The notes below the pieces were generated by a model, which did not search any database, was not told the DNA's origin, and saw nothing but the letters and a program-made list of their open reading frames with translations. A stretch of DNA of 64,000 nucleotides, from positions 1,736,001 to 1,800,000 of the forward strand of contig JAVHKY010000056.1 of the NCBI GenBank assembly GCA_035079385.1, in the 5' to 3' direction. Positions 1-28,680 of the stretch are shown here, piece by piece. This DNA is from Aspidiotus rigidus (lineage: Eukaryota; Arthropoda; Insecta; Hemiptera; Diaspididae). Each line of letters begins with the position of its first letter. The first letter of the stretch is position 1. A program made the position numbers and the translations under genes.

Positions 1-1518
1 TTTTTGTCGTGAGTTTTTAATTTTTATTCGATCATTACAGAAATCATTGTCTCATGTGCTTTGATCGGACATCATTGATCCATTATCGAAAATATTAGAC
101 TTATTCGACTGCTGACAGCAGGTAACTCGTTATGTTTGTCTTTTCGAATTCTCCCTATTTCGTTCAAAGTTTCTCCCTCTTCATATAGATAGTGCTCGAA
201 TATGAAATTTTCTCTTAGTCCATACTCCTTATAATTATAAATAGTTCGAAATTCAAGTTCTTCTTTCAAGTCCCCTTTCCTCTTCACATTCCATAATTCA
301 TTTTTTTTTCGAGTTTCCTTCTGCACCATGTAACTCGAAAATCGAATTTCCTCTTGAACCCCTCCACATGTATACCTACCCATAGTTTGGAAGTTTAATT
401 TTTCCCAAGTCTTCCTAGTTTAGAGGCTGAACGAATTTCCAAAACCAGACTCGGATGAAGTTTGAAGCAATCGCACGCTCTTCTAGTTTCTTTTTCGCGG
501 TATTTGATAAAATTAACCGAGGAATACGTAACGAAGATTAAAACAGCAGGTATTTGATCATATGGTATCTGCATATCCGATATAAGGTGACTTTGTCGAT
601 TTGTCGTCCTATAAGATTCTACGAGAAAGTGCCGATATAACGCAAAGAGAGACAGAGAGAGGGGGAAAAGAAAAGGAAGACGATGATGATTATAGAACAT
701 GGCACCAATCCAACAGCAAAAGTGTTTCAATTACTAGACAATTTATTAAACAAGATTTGAATAAATATATCAAGCTTCTAATTTTGTTCAATGATGCGAG
801 TTATTAGTAGAAATTACTATCACGCGCCTATAAATAATAGATATATAAATGCCAGACCTGAGTACTTATGCAGTATTTCCTGATGGTAGATGGTGTCGCA
901 TCAAAAGGTTAACGAAATGAGACGTTTAAGCTTGATAATCGCGCCAGATTTTCTTCCATTCCTGTCCAAAAGCTCAACAAATAGCCAAGTAGATCCTTCA
1001 CGCACTACATAAGCACTACCTATTAAACGCTGCTGCTAATTAGTATTTGTACAGTGTCACTTGCGTTCCTCCTCACGCACTCGTCCTACCTACACAAAGT
1101 AAAGCGGTCGTTGGTAATATTTTTTATTATAATCATTTTTTAACGCGTTCCAAAAACAGAAACAATCAACCATTTTGCATTATTTCCGCGCCACAATCTA
1201 CGGTATAGTAATATAATCCACCTTGGTCTGAACGATTTTCATATTCCTTATTGTTTCCAACTTCATTCTAATCATTTCCATTAATCCGCCCACATCAATA
1301 AATACACAGATAGGCATCTGACAAAAAATTTCTTACTTAAGCTATCCCCTTCTCATAAATCTCAAGTCTTTTCAATAAAATAACTATTATTATTTTCACA
1401 ATAGAAATTATGTTTAAAAATATAACATCAAATTAATTAACAAAGAAAAATTCAAATGAAATACAACAAATTAAGGAATTCTTTGAAAGATATTATAGAT
1501 ATAAGCCGTGGAGGACTT

Positions 1519-4500
1519 TTACTCAGTGTCACCTAATAAGTCTTTGTCTGAATGGACAGCCTGAAAATAAAATAAAAATCAATCACTAAGCTGAAATTTG
1601 TTTAAAACTTGAACATAGTCAATTCATTTGCTAAAACCAATTTGCGGCCCACTATCAGGTAGAATACAGTTTTCGTTGTGGCCTTGTAAACTTGAGATAC
1701 CGAGGTGCGATCCGATTTTTTCTATATTTTCCTACTTGTCCACAGACTTGGACTGGGTGCAAGAGGCAGGTGTGGTTAATAGTATATTACAATCCAAGCG
1801 TGTACATTTGAGATCAATCACTCACTTTGTGTAGACCTGTCACGTACTATTTTTGATGTACAAAATACCAACCGACAAGGCGAAAAACATAGATATGATC
1901 CAAATTATTTCACTTTTTTTTCGGCATATGAAGACATTAATATACTCAGTATACTTGTACCACGTATGATGATTCAAAAATTATTCTAAATAAGAAGTCT
2001 TCCTAATTAAGAAAATTGTAACACAAGGATCACATTGATCAACTATAATATGTTGTTTCGACAACACAAGTAATATCTCAGTTTTGATTTAGTGGACCGC
2101 AACACGCAATATAAGTCATTTATGACAGTGAGAGATAGGACTGGGTCACAAACTTGACCAAGGATAATATAGGGAAGGTTAGCCCACTCTGCCAGGCGCA
2201 ATGCTGAGTCTACAGACAAAAACAAGGTAAAAAAAATGTAATTTCAAAATTTGGTAGAAAAATTCTGAAAGATACCACATCTGAAAGAAAATTTGAAATA
2301 GAATAAATTTTGTTCTTTTGACTTCTTCGAGAAAATCAATATTTCTCGAGATATTTTGGTTTAAATTTGTACAGATTCATATGGTCAGCGACATCATTAT
2401 TGCGGGTTGCATTGCGAGTGGGCTAACCTTCCCTATTCGCGTCAGGCCACAAAAGAGTCGCCCTCTACATTTACTATAGCGGCCATTTGTGGAAACTGGA
2501 CGAAAAGGTGATGTTTCAGATAATTGGTGAAATTTTTATTTTTATGAGTTTCATACTATTCTACTAGTCAAGAGAGTCAAAAAAGGTCATCATAAGTGGT
2601 ACTTTTTTTTCAGTATTAACAGAGATACAGCTAGTAGAAATAACGTACGCTCTTATGTAAATTTTTATGTGATCACCTTTTCGTCCACGACACTAACGCG
2701 TCTACAGTAGTAGCGTGATGCGAATGTTACCCTTGAAACTTGACGCAGTATACTCATGTAGATTGGAAAAAAAAGTTGTAGTTTTATCATACAAACAGTT
2801 GCTCACAGATAGATCAATATCATCAAGGTTTAATGCATCCAATTCCAGTAGAATTTCATTATCTTCATTGCTTAGAGGCTCCAGCAGTGATCCTTCAATT
2901 GAGGACGCTTGTGTTGTTATTGGTCCGACCAACTCGTTAGTTGAATCAACTGAATTCAGTGACGTCATTTCATTAGAAACATCACTTTTGGACGGCAAAG
3001 GAGATATCAAAGTAGAATCATCTAAAAACAAAAATTCACATCTGAGAATGAAATACAGTATATCATTATTTGTACGGTGCAAAGATTCTATAAGCAAACT
3101 TGTTCTTGTACTGTTATCATAGTAACTCACATATGACCTATTGTCACTTGTTTATATGGCTAAATTGATTAGCATCGGCCATCCACCGGCGCTATGACAC
3201 TTGGCCACTCTTGCAACTTGGGATATTCTATGCAAGTCTGGTACATAGCTACCAATACAAAATCATTTTGAAAACGCGTGAGTTCAAAGAAAATATGGGA
3301 GGAGAATGAGCGTTTACCAAAGAAGACGAAATTTTTCGTCTAATCAAAGATGAGTACAGCAATTTTCTGAGTTGGTGATCACAAAAGAGAAAAAAAAACC
3401 GCTATACTAAAACTAAGCAAAACTACCCAACGTTGATCCAACTAATATTCCCAATTCATTTTTGTCAGGAATTTCCAATTTTGGGAATTGCAGGAATTTC
3501 AATTTTTCATTAATAGACGGATCGCTGGAGACTGGATTCTGCATACTGCATTTAAAAAAAAAAGAAAGAAAGAAAGAAAGAAACACAAAAAGTTGAGAAA
3601 TTAATTCCATGTCTGGAAAATCAGCAGAATCACCACAGATTCACAGAACAAAGAGCTGACATTAGTGCCTGCCCAAAGTTGGACATGAAAAAAATCATAA
3701 AAGTAGTTCTTGTAGTTCAACAAAAGCCACTTTTCTGCAAATGCTTAGTTTTTTTCTGTTCTTCTGGGAGTCACAATCTATTTTTATTATCCAAAAAGTT
3801 GAGCGTTGGTTCAAAAATTATGTATTTAATGCGTAGAATCCAAATTGCAGGTAATTCCCAGTCGGGATTCCCGTTCCCGGGAATTAGTTGAAAATTTATG
3901 GTCAAAAATTTCATTCCAGGGAGTTTTTGCCAACACTGATGTTAACTCCTGTAAGAATAATATGAAGAGCAATGATCACTATACAAATGATTTGAAATAT
4001 GATTTAATTGAGAAATCACACGTATATAATACATAATTAGAATCTTTATCGTTCACAGCATTTTTGTTCATCAACCTCTAGTTATAAAGAAATTTCTCAT
4101 TCTTAATCAGGAACACGATGATCTTAGCTCCTTATGTTATTCTTATGGAAGTCAGAGTCAACATGTCAATTGGATCAATGTTGGGTAGTTTTGCTGGTGG
4201 TTATTTGTTGTTTGATGACACAGAAACCTGGGCTATTTCCTGAGGTACATACAATTTAGTAACAAGTCTCCATTGGCATATCCAACGCTCTTCAGGATCG
4301 CTCATTTCATGTGTGGGAATATCACGCAGCTCAAACGATAAATATGTGAATCAATCAATCAATCAATCAATCAGAAAACGATTTCATTTCCATAATCAGA
4401 TTTTTGGTCACTTTCGTTGCATACGCCAATTAGAGCGCGTGTTGAAGTGATGAGATGCAACACTGGCACTGGCTATTTTTTGCATACAAACGATTGAAAT

Positions 4501-7500
4501 TATCGATCTTGTGTTTCTCTTTCTAAGGGTCTGCAGTTATGAAACTGTTGGAAGAAACCCCTTTTCATCGTTACGCATATAAGTGGTTAAAAAGCTACAT
4601 CTATACAAGTCTATACAAGTATTTATACCTACTATTTCGAGTGCAAAAAGGGTTTTAAAACACGCATGCATCGTAAGTACGTTTTTGCGAAACGATTTTC
4701 AGTGACGTAGGTGGGTAATTTCGCCGACGTTGGGAGTATTAAGTCTTCAGCAAATTGACAGTCTAAATCATGATATTTTATAAGTTTCAAATCTCTCTCG
4801 CTAAACAACATTAAATGTAGGACAAAACCATTCATTTTCGAAATCAAGTACTAGCCCCCTTCCCCCCCAAAAATTAATCCGAAAGTCCGTTTTCTCATTA
4901 CCGTGGCATGTCTTCAATACGATCTTTTTTTATTGTTGGCTCATGGCGACGATAGGCATAATACTGATGAGCTAATAACGTGTGAGTTTGAAAGATACCG
5001 CTTTCCTGGAAAAAGAACACTGAGAAACTACTACAAAAAAACACACCGTAGGAAGCGAGAGCACATCTTCTGTTCAAAATCGTATGTCCCCACTTTTTTT
5101 CTCATTACCGTGTGTGTATGAAAATCCAGCAACACCAAGTGATAAGGTTGGGTTAATATAATTCTAAGAAGTTGGTTCAGCTGTTGCATCATTATTGCAT
5201 CACGCTAGTGCGATTTGGATCTGATGGTACAAGTCAGTACAAGTCGAGACTCCTTCGAGTAATGACGGATCGGCTTGTCCATTTTCAGTTTTCATTACCG
5301 TGTCGATGAATTAATCCTCTGGAGGTAAGTTGGAGAAATATTTTTTTCCCTTAGCGTATTCCATCTGTAAGCGTCTATCATTTCCAACTGAAGTGTTGAT
5401 GCTAGCTACACTGTAGCTTGTGACCGAACTGATTTTCTTCGGAAATCTCATTACCGTGTTTCTCATTACCGTGTCCTCAGTCATTTTTTGCTTCCACGGT
5501 AATGATAATCTCGACCAATAATGATATGTACATATGGACCAATTTCACGTTTTCATTTGAGAGAAAAAAATGTAGACCTGAATACGGATATGTGATCTGG
5601 AGGGGTTAACTAATTAATTTATATAAAAAAAAAGGTAAAAAAACAGCAATCAAAAACTCGAAAAATTAGATACCCAATATTCCCACTTTTGGCGAAATTA
5701 CCCAGGTAACGATTTTCAGCGTTAGCGCGGAGCGTGTGAAAAAAACGAAATAACGTCACCGATGGTCTTTTATACACGGAAAACCGTTGCGAAAAAACTA
5801 TGACGTAAACATGCCGCCCGAAAACGTATACTTCCGATGTACAAATTTGTCTTCAAAGTATTTGTGTTTTAAAGCCTTGTACAGTACAAGTGTTGTAGGT
5901 GAGTTTTATAACTCGTACATACATTGCTTCACTCGCTTTGCTCGTTCCGCAAACGTATGTACTCGTTATGAAAAGACTCACCTACGCCACATGTACTGTA
6001 AATAGCCATTTTTCCATGAGAGTTCATATTATTGAATTTGTGTTTCTCGATGAAAGCTTATTTGAGATTGGTTCCTTGGGTTTTCTTGAGATTACATTGG
6101 TGGGTAAGAGAATTTTATCTACCATCTCTCTTAGATAATTTTTTACATACTTTGACTCAAGATTGTTTTGTCTATCATAGGGAAGGAAACCGTTCATTTC
6201 GCCGCCAATTTTGAGTGAAATATCGCCGCGAATTCACTTCGCCGAAAATCCATTTCGCCGCCAAAAAATGGTCAAAGTTTGCCGCAAAAAAATAAAGAGA
6301 ATCGGAAAAAGAGAAATTACAGAAAGAAACTCGTAAGAGTTTGAAGACGAGTGTTCATGACACACAAATAATCGGTGTCGGCAAAATTGAATTGTCTTTG
6401 AAACCAAGCAGTGGAATTGTTACGAGAGAGTTCTGAATGAAGAACCTCGCACCAACAACAGAGCTGAATCTGGCCATAAGAAGCTAGAGGGTGAGTTCAA
6501 TTTTACCCATCCATCAATATGGGAGTTCATCAGAACGCTAAAAAAGTGTCAGAAGACCCGGGATAAAGAATATACCAAAAGAGAGAAGGGAGAGGCTCCT
6601 GCTACAGCAAAACGTAAAAAATACATTCGCGTTGACGAAAATCTGTCAACACTTAAACTTGTTGGGCGGTACAGAAGGGACAATATTATCGAGCACCTTC
6701 GAGGGGTAGCTCATAATGTATAGGAAATGTTATTCTATTAATTTGATCATTTATTTCAAAACGTGTGATTCTATTTTTAACAATAACTCATTTTAATAAA
6801 TAAATTTGACTATTTTTGGCAGCGAAATGGATTTTCGGCGAAGTGAATTCGCGGCGAATTCTCATTCAATATTGGCGGCGAAATGAATGGTACCCCATAG
6901 GGAAGTCGTCAATATTCACGTACAAGTGGACAGTTGTTAATTGCACGAGTGGTATTGACTCATTTTATCCACTGGCAACGAAAATAAGGACCATCCCGAT
7001 CGCGAAATAACTCGAAAATGTATAATGCAGGCGATGGAAAAAAGTTCTTTTTATATTTATGCCTGAAAAATGCGTATTCGTCAATCGTTTTTGGTGGAGA
7101 AAGTGATCTTTTTTTCAATGACGCGTGTTTGTTTTCTTTCCTCCACTGTCTTTTACTTTTCTCCACTATTTTTCTGTACTTTCCTCCGAGGATTTATGGA
7201 GCCTCTTTTCACTTTTCTTTTTTTTCTTCAGCCATACGTATAGAAAAATATCTTTCAAGGAAAGCGGCGAAAATGACGTTTTCCACGAGTTGTTCGATTC
7301 GCTCTACTCGCTGAGCTCGTGTCGCAACGTGTATCGAACTAATTTCGCTGCTCATTTAAAAACGTACAATTTGTTGAAAGTGTCTAGTTTTCCTCCTTCA
7401 TTCTTCATTTTGGAATATTAGTTTTAGTATTGCTCTGCAATTGAATGCTCAATAATCGATACCTTTTTCTGGGAAACACTGTCATTATCTTACAACTGAT

Positions 7501-7757
7501 TATTTCTTCCAGAACTAGTCTCGAAAATTTCAAGCGATACGAGCAATCATGAATATCTAATTGGAATAATTGAATAACTGTGTTTCATGGGTGAAGAGAA
7601 TGAATTAAATTTAAGTTGGCCTACCGTTTTCATCCTCTTCTTCTTCTTTTCCAAGTTGTGCATAAAATTCTGATATGGTAGAAAAATGGGAATGAAATTG
7701 ACCATTTTCTTCGCTTTCTTTCATTTCTTCGATAACATTACGTTTGTTCAATGGCTA

Positions 7758-7806
<49 letters not shown>

Positions 7807-10800
7807 GTAAAATGATATGAAGAAATTCAGAATGAATTTCACTTGAAACTGGATGAAATAGTATACCGGAATAGTCGGATACATGGATGCAGGTAATAAT
7901 TTTCTCTTTTCCGCTTTCAAATATAGTTCGGTCTTCAATGTATCTTCCAATTCAGGGAACAAATTATCGTAATTTTTTGGATCAGCTAACGATTGGCTCC
8001 TTTTTTCACTCACTTTTTGTAAAGATACTCTCCATAGTTCGATTACTCGGGACATCTGACTGGGTAAATAAGTTCTGCAACAAGGTTCAATAAAATTTTT
8101 TCTGGTTACATGAACGATTAGACATTAGGAACAAAATGATTTAGTCGTCTTGACGAAATTTGTACATTAAGAATAGAATCAAAGGCCCCGCCGCCTTCAA
8201 TTAATTTATTTATAACGAAAAAGGCCTACGTTTCGGAGGAACTCATTCCTTTATTGAGGGCGAAAATACTATCGGTCTTTCTCCTTAATAAATGAATGAA
8301 TAAATAAATTGTTTAATTAAAAAAGGCAGCGCTTTTAAATTTTCTTCTCAATCTAGATTAGATATCATTTCAATATTTGTACAATCTAAATCTTACCTGG
8401 CAAAAAATGCTGCTTCCGGAATACGATCAGTTTCAATCAACAATTGGAGACATTTCTCCATTTCGCCTAATAACATATAGCAAACAAACGAAATATTGTT
8501 TTTACCACTGCATTTTGTAGTTTCGGCCAATTTAACGATCATTTCAGCGTTGCCTATAATGAGGATTTTAACAGGAAATAACAAAATTATAAGATTGAAA
8601 TACATGAAAATATCAAGGTGTATGAATTAACCTGTCGATGTTGCCAACAGTAATAAGCCACCAAAATCTTGAGCTTCGCGTAAGCATTCTTCAGTCAATT
8701 TGAGGTCACCCTTGACTGTTGCTAATTCACTCAACTGTCGCCATTTCTGTACGCTACCAGCTTCCTGAGCTAGCTCATGAGCAATCGTCAAGTTTCCAAG
8801 TTGAAGTGCTAGTTCAAATTTATGTTCGACATCGGTTGATACAGCCAATGCCTGAGATTTGAAACCCTTAACAAAATAGAAAAATAATGTAAACTTTCTC
8901 CGCACTCGGACTCCAAAATTTTTGGTAGAACCTTTTTTTCACCTGCTTTTCGAGGAAATGTGCTACTCGAGTTCGATAATGATTAGGAACGGTGGGCAGA
9001 ATACGATCAGCTGTATCAAAATCTGATCTCATGACGGCAGTTTGATACTCTAATACAGATAACTGCAAACTAAAAAAAATGTAATTAATAATCCAATTAT
9101 CGGAACTCATAATGAGTGAGTGAGGTGTAAGTAGAGCACTAATATTGAAAAACTATAAAAACTCATGATTAAGGCCTTGTTCTCCAGTTGCGACACAACT
9201 GATGATGGGATAAAACCCGAAAGTATTCTTGTAAAAGCAACTAACAAAGTAGATTTGTACAATTGGAAAACCCTTTTTCAATAATAATCCAAATTTTCAT
9301 TATCACGATTAATATTTCTTCTCTCTCTCTTTCTCAAATCGAAATTTTATACATATATATAGCATTATTCTTACTTGTAGGAAACGATATTCAATTCTTT
9401 ATCACCCAAATACAGACGATTTTCTCGAGCCATGTAGCCCAATAAATACATTGTACGATCCAAGTGCGATATGGTAACGATTTCGCCGCCCACGTAGTAG
9501 TTGATGCGGTTTGCTCCGTTCGTGTAAATGAAGCAATCTCCAACCCACAGACCAGTTTTCACAGATTCTTGCACTTCACCCAACACCTGTAGAAGGAAAT
9601 CCGTCTCCAGTTATCATATCATTGCTAGGAGTTGACATCCGGACGGAAAGCAAGTAAAGTACATCGAAAGCGTCATCAAGACCATCAGACGGAATACTAT
9701 TTTCATCGCGAGCAGCGTTGACCAGGGTTGCGTCGTATCTGAGGATAAAATAACTATCGTCTGTCGCCAAACAAACTAATTCGCCGTTATCAGACCAAAA
9801 AACGTGCCTCGGTTGGATTTCAATGCGACGAACTAGATCTAAATTTTCCCAATCATAAAAAGCTAATCCAGATACGGACTTGACACCGAGGACCCATCCT
9901 CCAAAAATTCCTAAGAAGGAAAAATACAATATCAGATTCGATTTAGTGCTCAAATTACATTTGTCGATTGTCAACGTACCATCGGCTCCAAATTCAGGTC
10001 GAAAACTTTTTTTTTCTTTAAAATTCTTAAAAACCTTTATCGTCGTTGTACCCTCACGTATAGCATACTCGGACGAGTCTTGAGCCCAGACGAATTCTTG
10101 AGCCGAACCGAAAGCTTTGTTACGTAGAGCCATAGCTGTGAAGATGATGTATTCACCATCACCACAAACCACAACAAATCTAGGAATGAAGTTTGATTAA
10201 ATTTTCATATTGATCAGCCAATTCATTACCAACCAACCAACCTTCCATTCGGGTTATGAGCAATCGACTGCGGATAGATTTCGCAACTCCCCATATCCTT
10301 CACTTCAACGGGTAAAATTTCGCCGTCTTTAACAACACACGAGTCATTTTTCGCTTCCGGTGTGTCCGATTTTTTCAGATTGACTAACTGGAGCTCACTG
10401 TGTCTTGCCCATATGATTTTGCCACCGTTTACGTCCATAGATACAGCTGGTTCTTCACGTCCTACTTTTAACATTATACTTCCTTCGTCGTATCTGAAAT
10501 AGGAATCCATAAGAACGACTGAAATTTTGACGTCATTCAAAATTATATGCGCTCATAATTCACCCGATAGCAACGTTGTTAGAATTCCTAAGAGACGAAA
10601 TCGTCCACACACGTTCCAAACCGTAATTCAAAGATGATTCTAGACGATAAGTACCAGAGTGCCAGATTCTTACGGTCCCGTCCTCAGATCCGGTAAGCAT
10701 GATTGGCAGTTCGGGATGAAAACAAACTGAAATTTTAATGACAGTTCAGTACTGTTTATCCTTACAAGTACGTCTCCGAAAAAAAAATCAAAGTCAAGTT

Positions 10801-11815
10801 ACCCGCAGATACGTTGTAAGTGTGCCCTTCCAAAGTTTGAACGCAGGTTTTATTCTGGTAATCCCATATCCTTACAGCATGATCATCGGCGCCCGAAATC
10901 AAATACGGTTTATCACCCCCATGGTAATAATCTACAGAATTCACACCTTTCTCATGGCCTTCCAAAGTAAAATTTGGAGTGGACGATCCCAATTGCCACA
11001 CCTGATTAAAAATTGTCGGCGTTCACAAGCGAGACGTATTCAGAATATTATGAACAAACGAAAAAAAATCACTTTTAGAGTACGGTCGAGCGAGGCACTG
11101 GCAAATGTATTGTTATCTTTGGGGTTGATAACAATCTGCATGACGTAATGAGTGTGCCCTTCGAATACCTGCTGACAGGTCCATGACTTCTCCCAATTCC
11201 ACAATTTTATCAACATATCATCTGTCAAAATATCAAATATCCTTTACAGGTTGGTGCGAAAGTAGCTAGAAAGTAGATAACAATGGTCAGGAAAAGTATT
11301 CATTACCTCCACAGGTAAGGATGTATGGTTGGGTAGGATGAACTACGATACACCGAATATAATCCGAATGCGCCTCGAATGAGTGAGTTCTTTCCAAAGT
11401 ATTGTAATTGAAGACACGTATTTGCATATCATCCGAACCAGTGACAACCCAATTTTTTCGCGTAACAAATCTTACAGCTCGTACGGGTAAATCGCAAACC
11501 TGCAAAGATTTTCACATAGAGGTTGTTATATTGATTGTGGATTTTAATCAAACTATCGTGAACTCACTTCAAAATTTTTTGCGAGTGTTTGCGTGTCATA
11601 ATTCCAAATGTGGACGTTACCATTGTACAATGATACCAACATCCATGGTTCAGAAGGATGTAAATCAACACACTTGACACGATCAGATCGCGCAGTTAGT
11701 TTCCGTTTGATATCCAATTTTAGCGGCTGGTGAAGAAAAAGAACCATGTTCAATTTAAACAGGATGCATTCAAGTCAGAATATCGTACTTTTATGAACTC
11801 AATATCACTAACCAT
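1519..11815 (-). CDS. COPB2: COPB2, coatomer subunit beta' (17 coding exons)
   Basis: Beta'-COP of the COPI coat: binds dilysine cargo and drives Golgi-to-ER and intra-Golgi traffic. Exons (-): 11813-11815 (ATG only), 11568-11726, 11307-11499, 11073-11221, 10803-11001, 10564-10726, 10242-10493, 9980-10179, 9663-9910, 9375-9586, 8943-9069, 8632-8866, 8397-8553, 7867-8074, 7625-7754, 2807-3021, 1519-1560. All phases close, giving about 963 aa against roughly 910 in flies and humans. Visible are the family start [22 protein letters not shown]40 repeats ([34 protein letters not shown]), the middle domain ([23 protein letters not shown]) and the alpha-solenoid (EYQTAVM, HFLEKQ). The acidic tail [20 protein letters not shown] is on the distant exon at 2807-3021, which joins in phase. 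The final 14-codon exon ([13 protein letters not shown], stop) rests only on a good acceptor and phase. Certain up to exon 15, likely for exon 16, tentative for exon 17. Confidence 0.93.
2169..2436. mobile_element. Small TIR element (MITE)
   Basis: ATAGGGAAGGTTAGCCCACT(C) at 2169-2189 is matched by its exact inverse at 2416-2436 (21 bp perfect), with a looser GCAATG match inside. About 270 bp, no coding. In the last COPB2 intron. Confidence 0.7.
2497..2687. mobile_element. Small inverted-repeat element
   Basis: TGGACGAAAAGGTGAT (2497-2512) pairs exactly with ATCACCTTTTCGTCCA (2672-2687). 191 bp, AT-rich interior, no coding. Confidence 0.6.
3400..3655 (-). repeat. Second copy of the hAT-like interspersed repeat
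   Basis: Reverse-strand relative of 45385-45658 with the same GACATGGAATTAATTTCTCA core and CTCCAGCGATC block, here with a short GAAA microsatellite. A further piece with the same GTTGGGTAGTTTTGCT motif lies at about 4165-4198, and CCAACACTG near 3938 may be another end of the family. In the large COPB2 intron. Confidence 0.6.
4891..5515. repeat. Dispersed TCATTACCGTG motif cluster
   Basis: TCATTACCGTG (usually TTTCTCATTACCGTG) occurs near 4891, 5098, 5288, 5445 and 5459 in the + direction, and once inverted (CACGGTAATGA) near 5494. Six copies in about 620 bp of non-coding COPB2 intron. Spacing is irregular, so not a simple tandem array. Confidence 0.75.
5880..6000. mobile_element. Foldback hairpin element
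   Basis: TACAGTACAAGTG...GTAGGTGAGT...ACTCGTACATAC is mirrored by GTATGTACTCGTTATG...ACTCACCTAC...CATGTACTGTA. Arms of about 48 nt with a few mismatches and a short CACTCGCTTTGCTCG loop. Confidence 0.7.
6186..6895. mobile_element. MULE (Mutator-like) element with TIRs and TSD, internally deleted
   Basis: Left end (6186-6300) and right end (about 6787-6895) are inverted copies rich in TTCGCCGCC/GGCGGCGAA, roughly 100 bp each. The 10 bp CATAGGGAAG flanks both sides (6176-6185 and 6896-6905), a target-site duplication of the 8-10 bp size MULEs make. Between the TIRs is the C-terminal end of a MULE transposase. About 700 bp, too short to be autonomous. It sits in the last large intron of COPB2. 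Confidence 0.88.
6391..6723 (+). pseudogene. C-terminal fragment of MULE transposase
   Basis: One frame from after a stop at 6388-6390 to the stop at 6721-6723, about 110 codons. It reads [16 protein letters not shown], then [28 protein letters not shown] and [20 protein letters not shown]. The W-N-C-Y-x-R-V-L-N...RTNN...E-x-x-H pattern marks the end of many animal MULE transposases. No DDE core remains. Confidence 0.8.
7759..7805. repeat. 47 nt poly(A) run (poly-T tract of a COPB2 acceptor)
   Basis: On the minus strand this is a T47 run directly before GTAG, the acceptor of COPB2 exon 15, in a 112 nt intron. Likely length-variable and error-prone in assembly. Confidence 0.9.
9093..9285. repeat. 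Copy of an interspersed repeat in COPB2 intron 10
   Basis: Shares with 60646-60835 (inverted) the stretches CGGAACTCATAATGAGTGA, GGTGTAAGTAGAGCACTAAT, CTGATGATGGGATAA, CTTGTAAAAGCAACTAA and GTACAATTG. Not coding; shares no sequence with the exon edges. Confidence 0.75.
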
Positions 11816-12243
11816 TGTTTGAAATGAAGCAGAGTAGGAAAAAATCAACTAAGATTAACTAAATCCAAAACGTCAGACTCTGAGAGCTTTTTATCTGCTC
11901 CTTCTGTCATAAATACTCGGAAAAATTAAGATGAACAATAATTATAGGGATTATCAATAATACCAGACCAGGCTAATTTAATACACGACTACACATCACA
12001 CCGCAAAAGATACCAAAAGATACGAAGCATTGAAAATAATTATACCTACGTGCAGCTGAGCGTTTTCCAAGGCGCACTCTACATAAGCGGCAACGGAGGG
12101 CACGACTGCTGAACATCAAGTCGGGAAAAATGTGTATTGGTGGCTGCCAGTGCCACATACTGTGTAGCGCGACCAGGTATCTATAAGCGCGACACTTACA
12201 AAACTTGTGCGCGTGGCGCCAATAAGAGTATCACGATACACTG

Positions 12244-12370
12244 TATACTCTGTTCACATTAAGGAAGGATAGAAATATGACCTTGAGAACGGAACGGTAG
12301 ATTAAAATTACCCAGAGCGTTCCGTTCTCGAGGGCATATTTCTATCCTTCCTTAATGTGAACAGAGTATA
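12244..12370. mobile_element. Foldback MITE between COPB2 and Sec16
   Basis: TATACTCTGTTCACATTAAG...GGAACG is mirrored almost perfectly by CGTTCC...CTTAATGTGAACAGAGTATA; arms of about 53 nt around a 20 nt loop. Terminal TA dinucleotides fit a Tc1/mariner-type target. A partial CTGTTCACATTAAG also lies near 46370. Confidence 0.8.
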
Positions 12371-12379
12371 GGAGCGTCC

Positions 12380-13051
12380 GAGCACTCCGAGCGTTTGGGT
12401 TTGGATCACACTCGTGGTCCGAGCGGCCTGTAGATGGCAGCTCAAGCCAGCTGCTCTTGGCCTGCCAAATCACTATTCTTTGGTGATAATAAAGTCCGAA
12501 CTTCTGAGTAGAAACGTACACAGTATTCCTTCATTAAAATTCTCATTTTGATCTTGTCAAAAATTCTATTGAGGTGTAGTGAATTAAGAAAGTCATCTAG
12601 AAATTTAAACGACCCGTCACATCATTTTGGGTCCTTGTTCGGTAGTTTCAGCCCCATTCTCGTAAGCATCGCTCTTTCATCGTCATGTAGAAACATTCAG
12701 GTTAGTGACACATTTACTGAACATATTCCTTGATTATCTAGGATGAAAAATTTCATTTATGTGAAAGTTCCAAATGATGGTATTCATTGGTGATACTGAC
12801 ATATTTACCTTAAAATGTGTCAATGTTTTTTTGTATTTTCCTTGTGATGAAAAGTATTTTTGCTTCATACGGAGCAATTTCTGCGCGAAACTAGGGTCTA
12901 TACGATTTCATTACCTGTTCCCCTTGGAATGGTTCAGATGATTTATCGTCTCTTTGATTTCTTTCATTAATTATGAAATTGTTTCCAGGTCTCATTCCCG
13001 ATAGTTGTACATCTCCGGCGAAGCTTTAATACATGAGAAGCCTATCCAATA
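12380..13051 (+). promoter_or_regulatory. Sec16 5' UTR and COPB2/Sec16 intergenic region
   Basis: COPB2 and Sec16 are divergent, with start codons at 11815 (-) and 13052 (+). A donor-like CAG|GTTAGTG near 12698 and an acceptor TTTCCAG|GTCTC near 12990 suggest a spliced 5' UTR for Sec16. No clear TATA box is seen. A 127 bp inverted repeat (12244-12370) lies between the genes. Confidence 0.4.
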
Positions 13052-28680
<15,629 letters not shown>

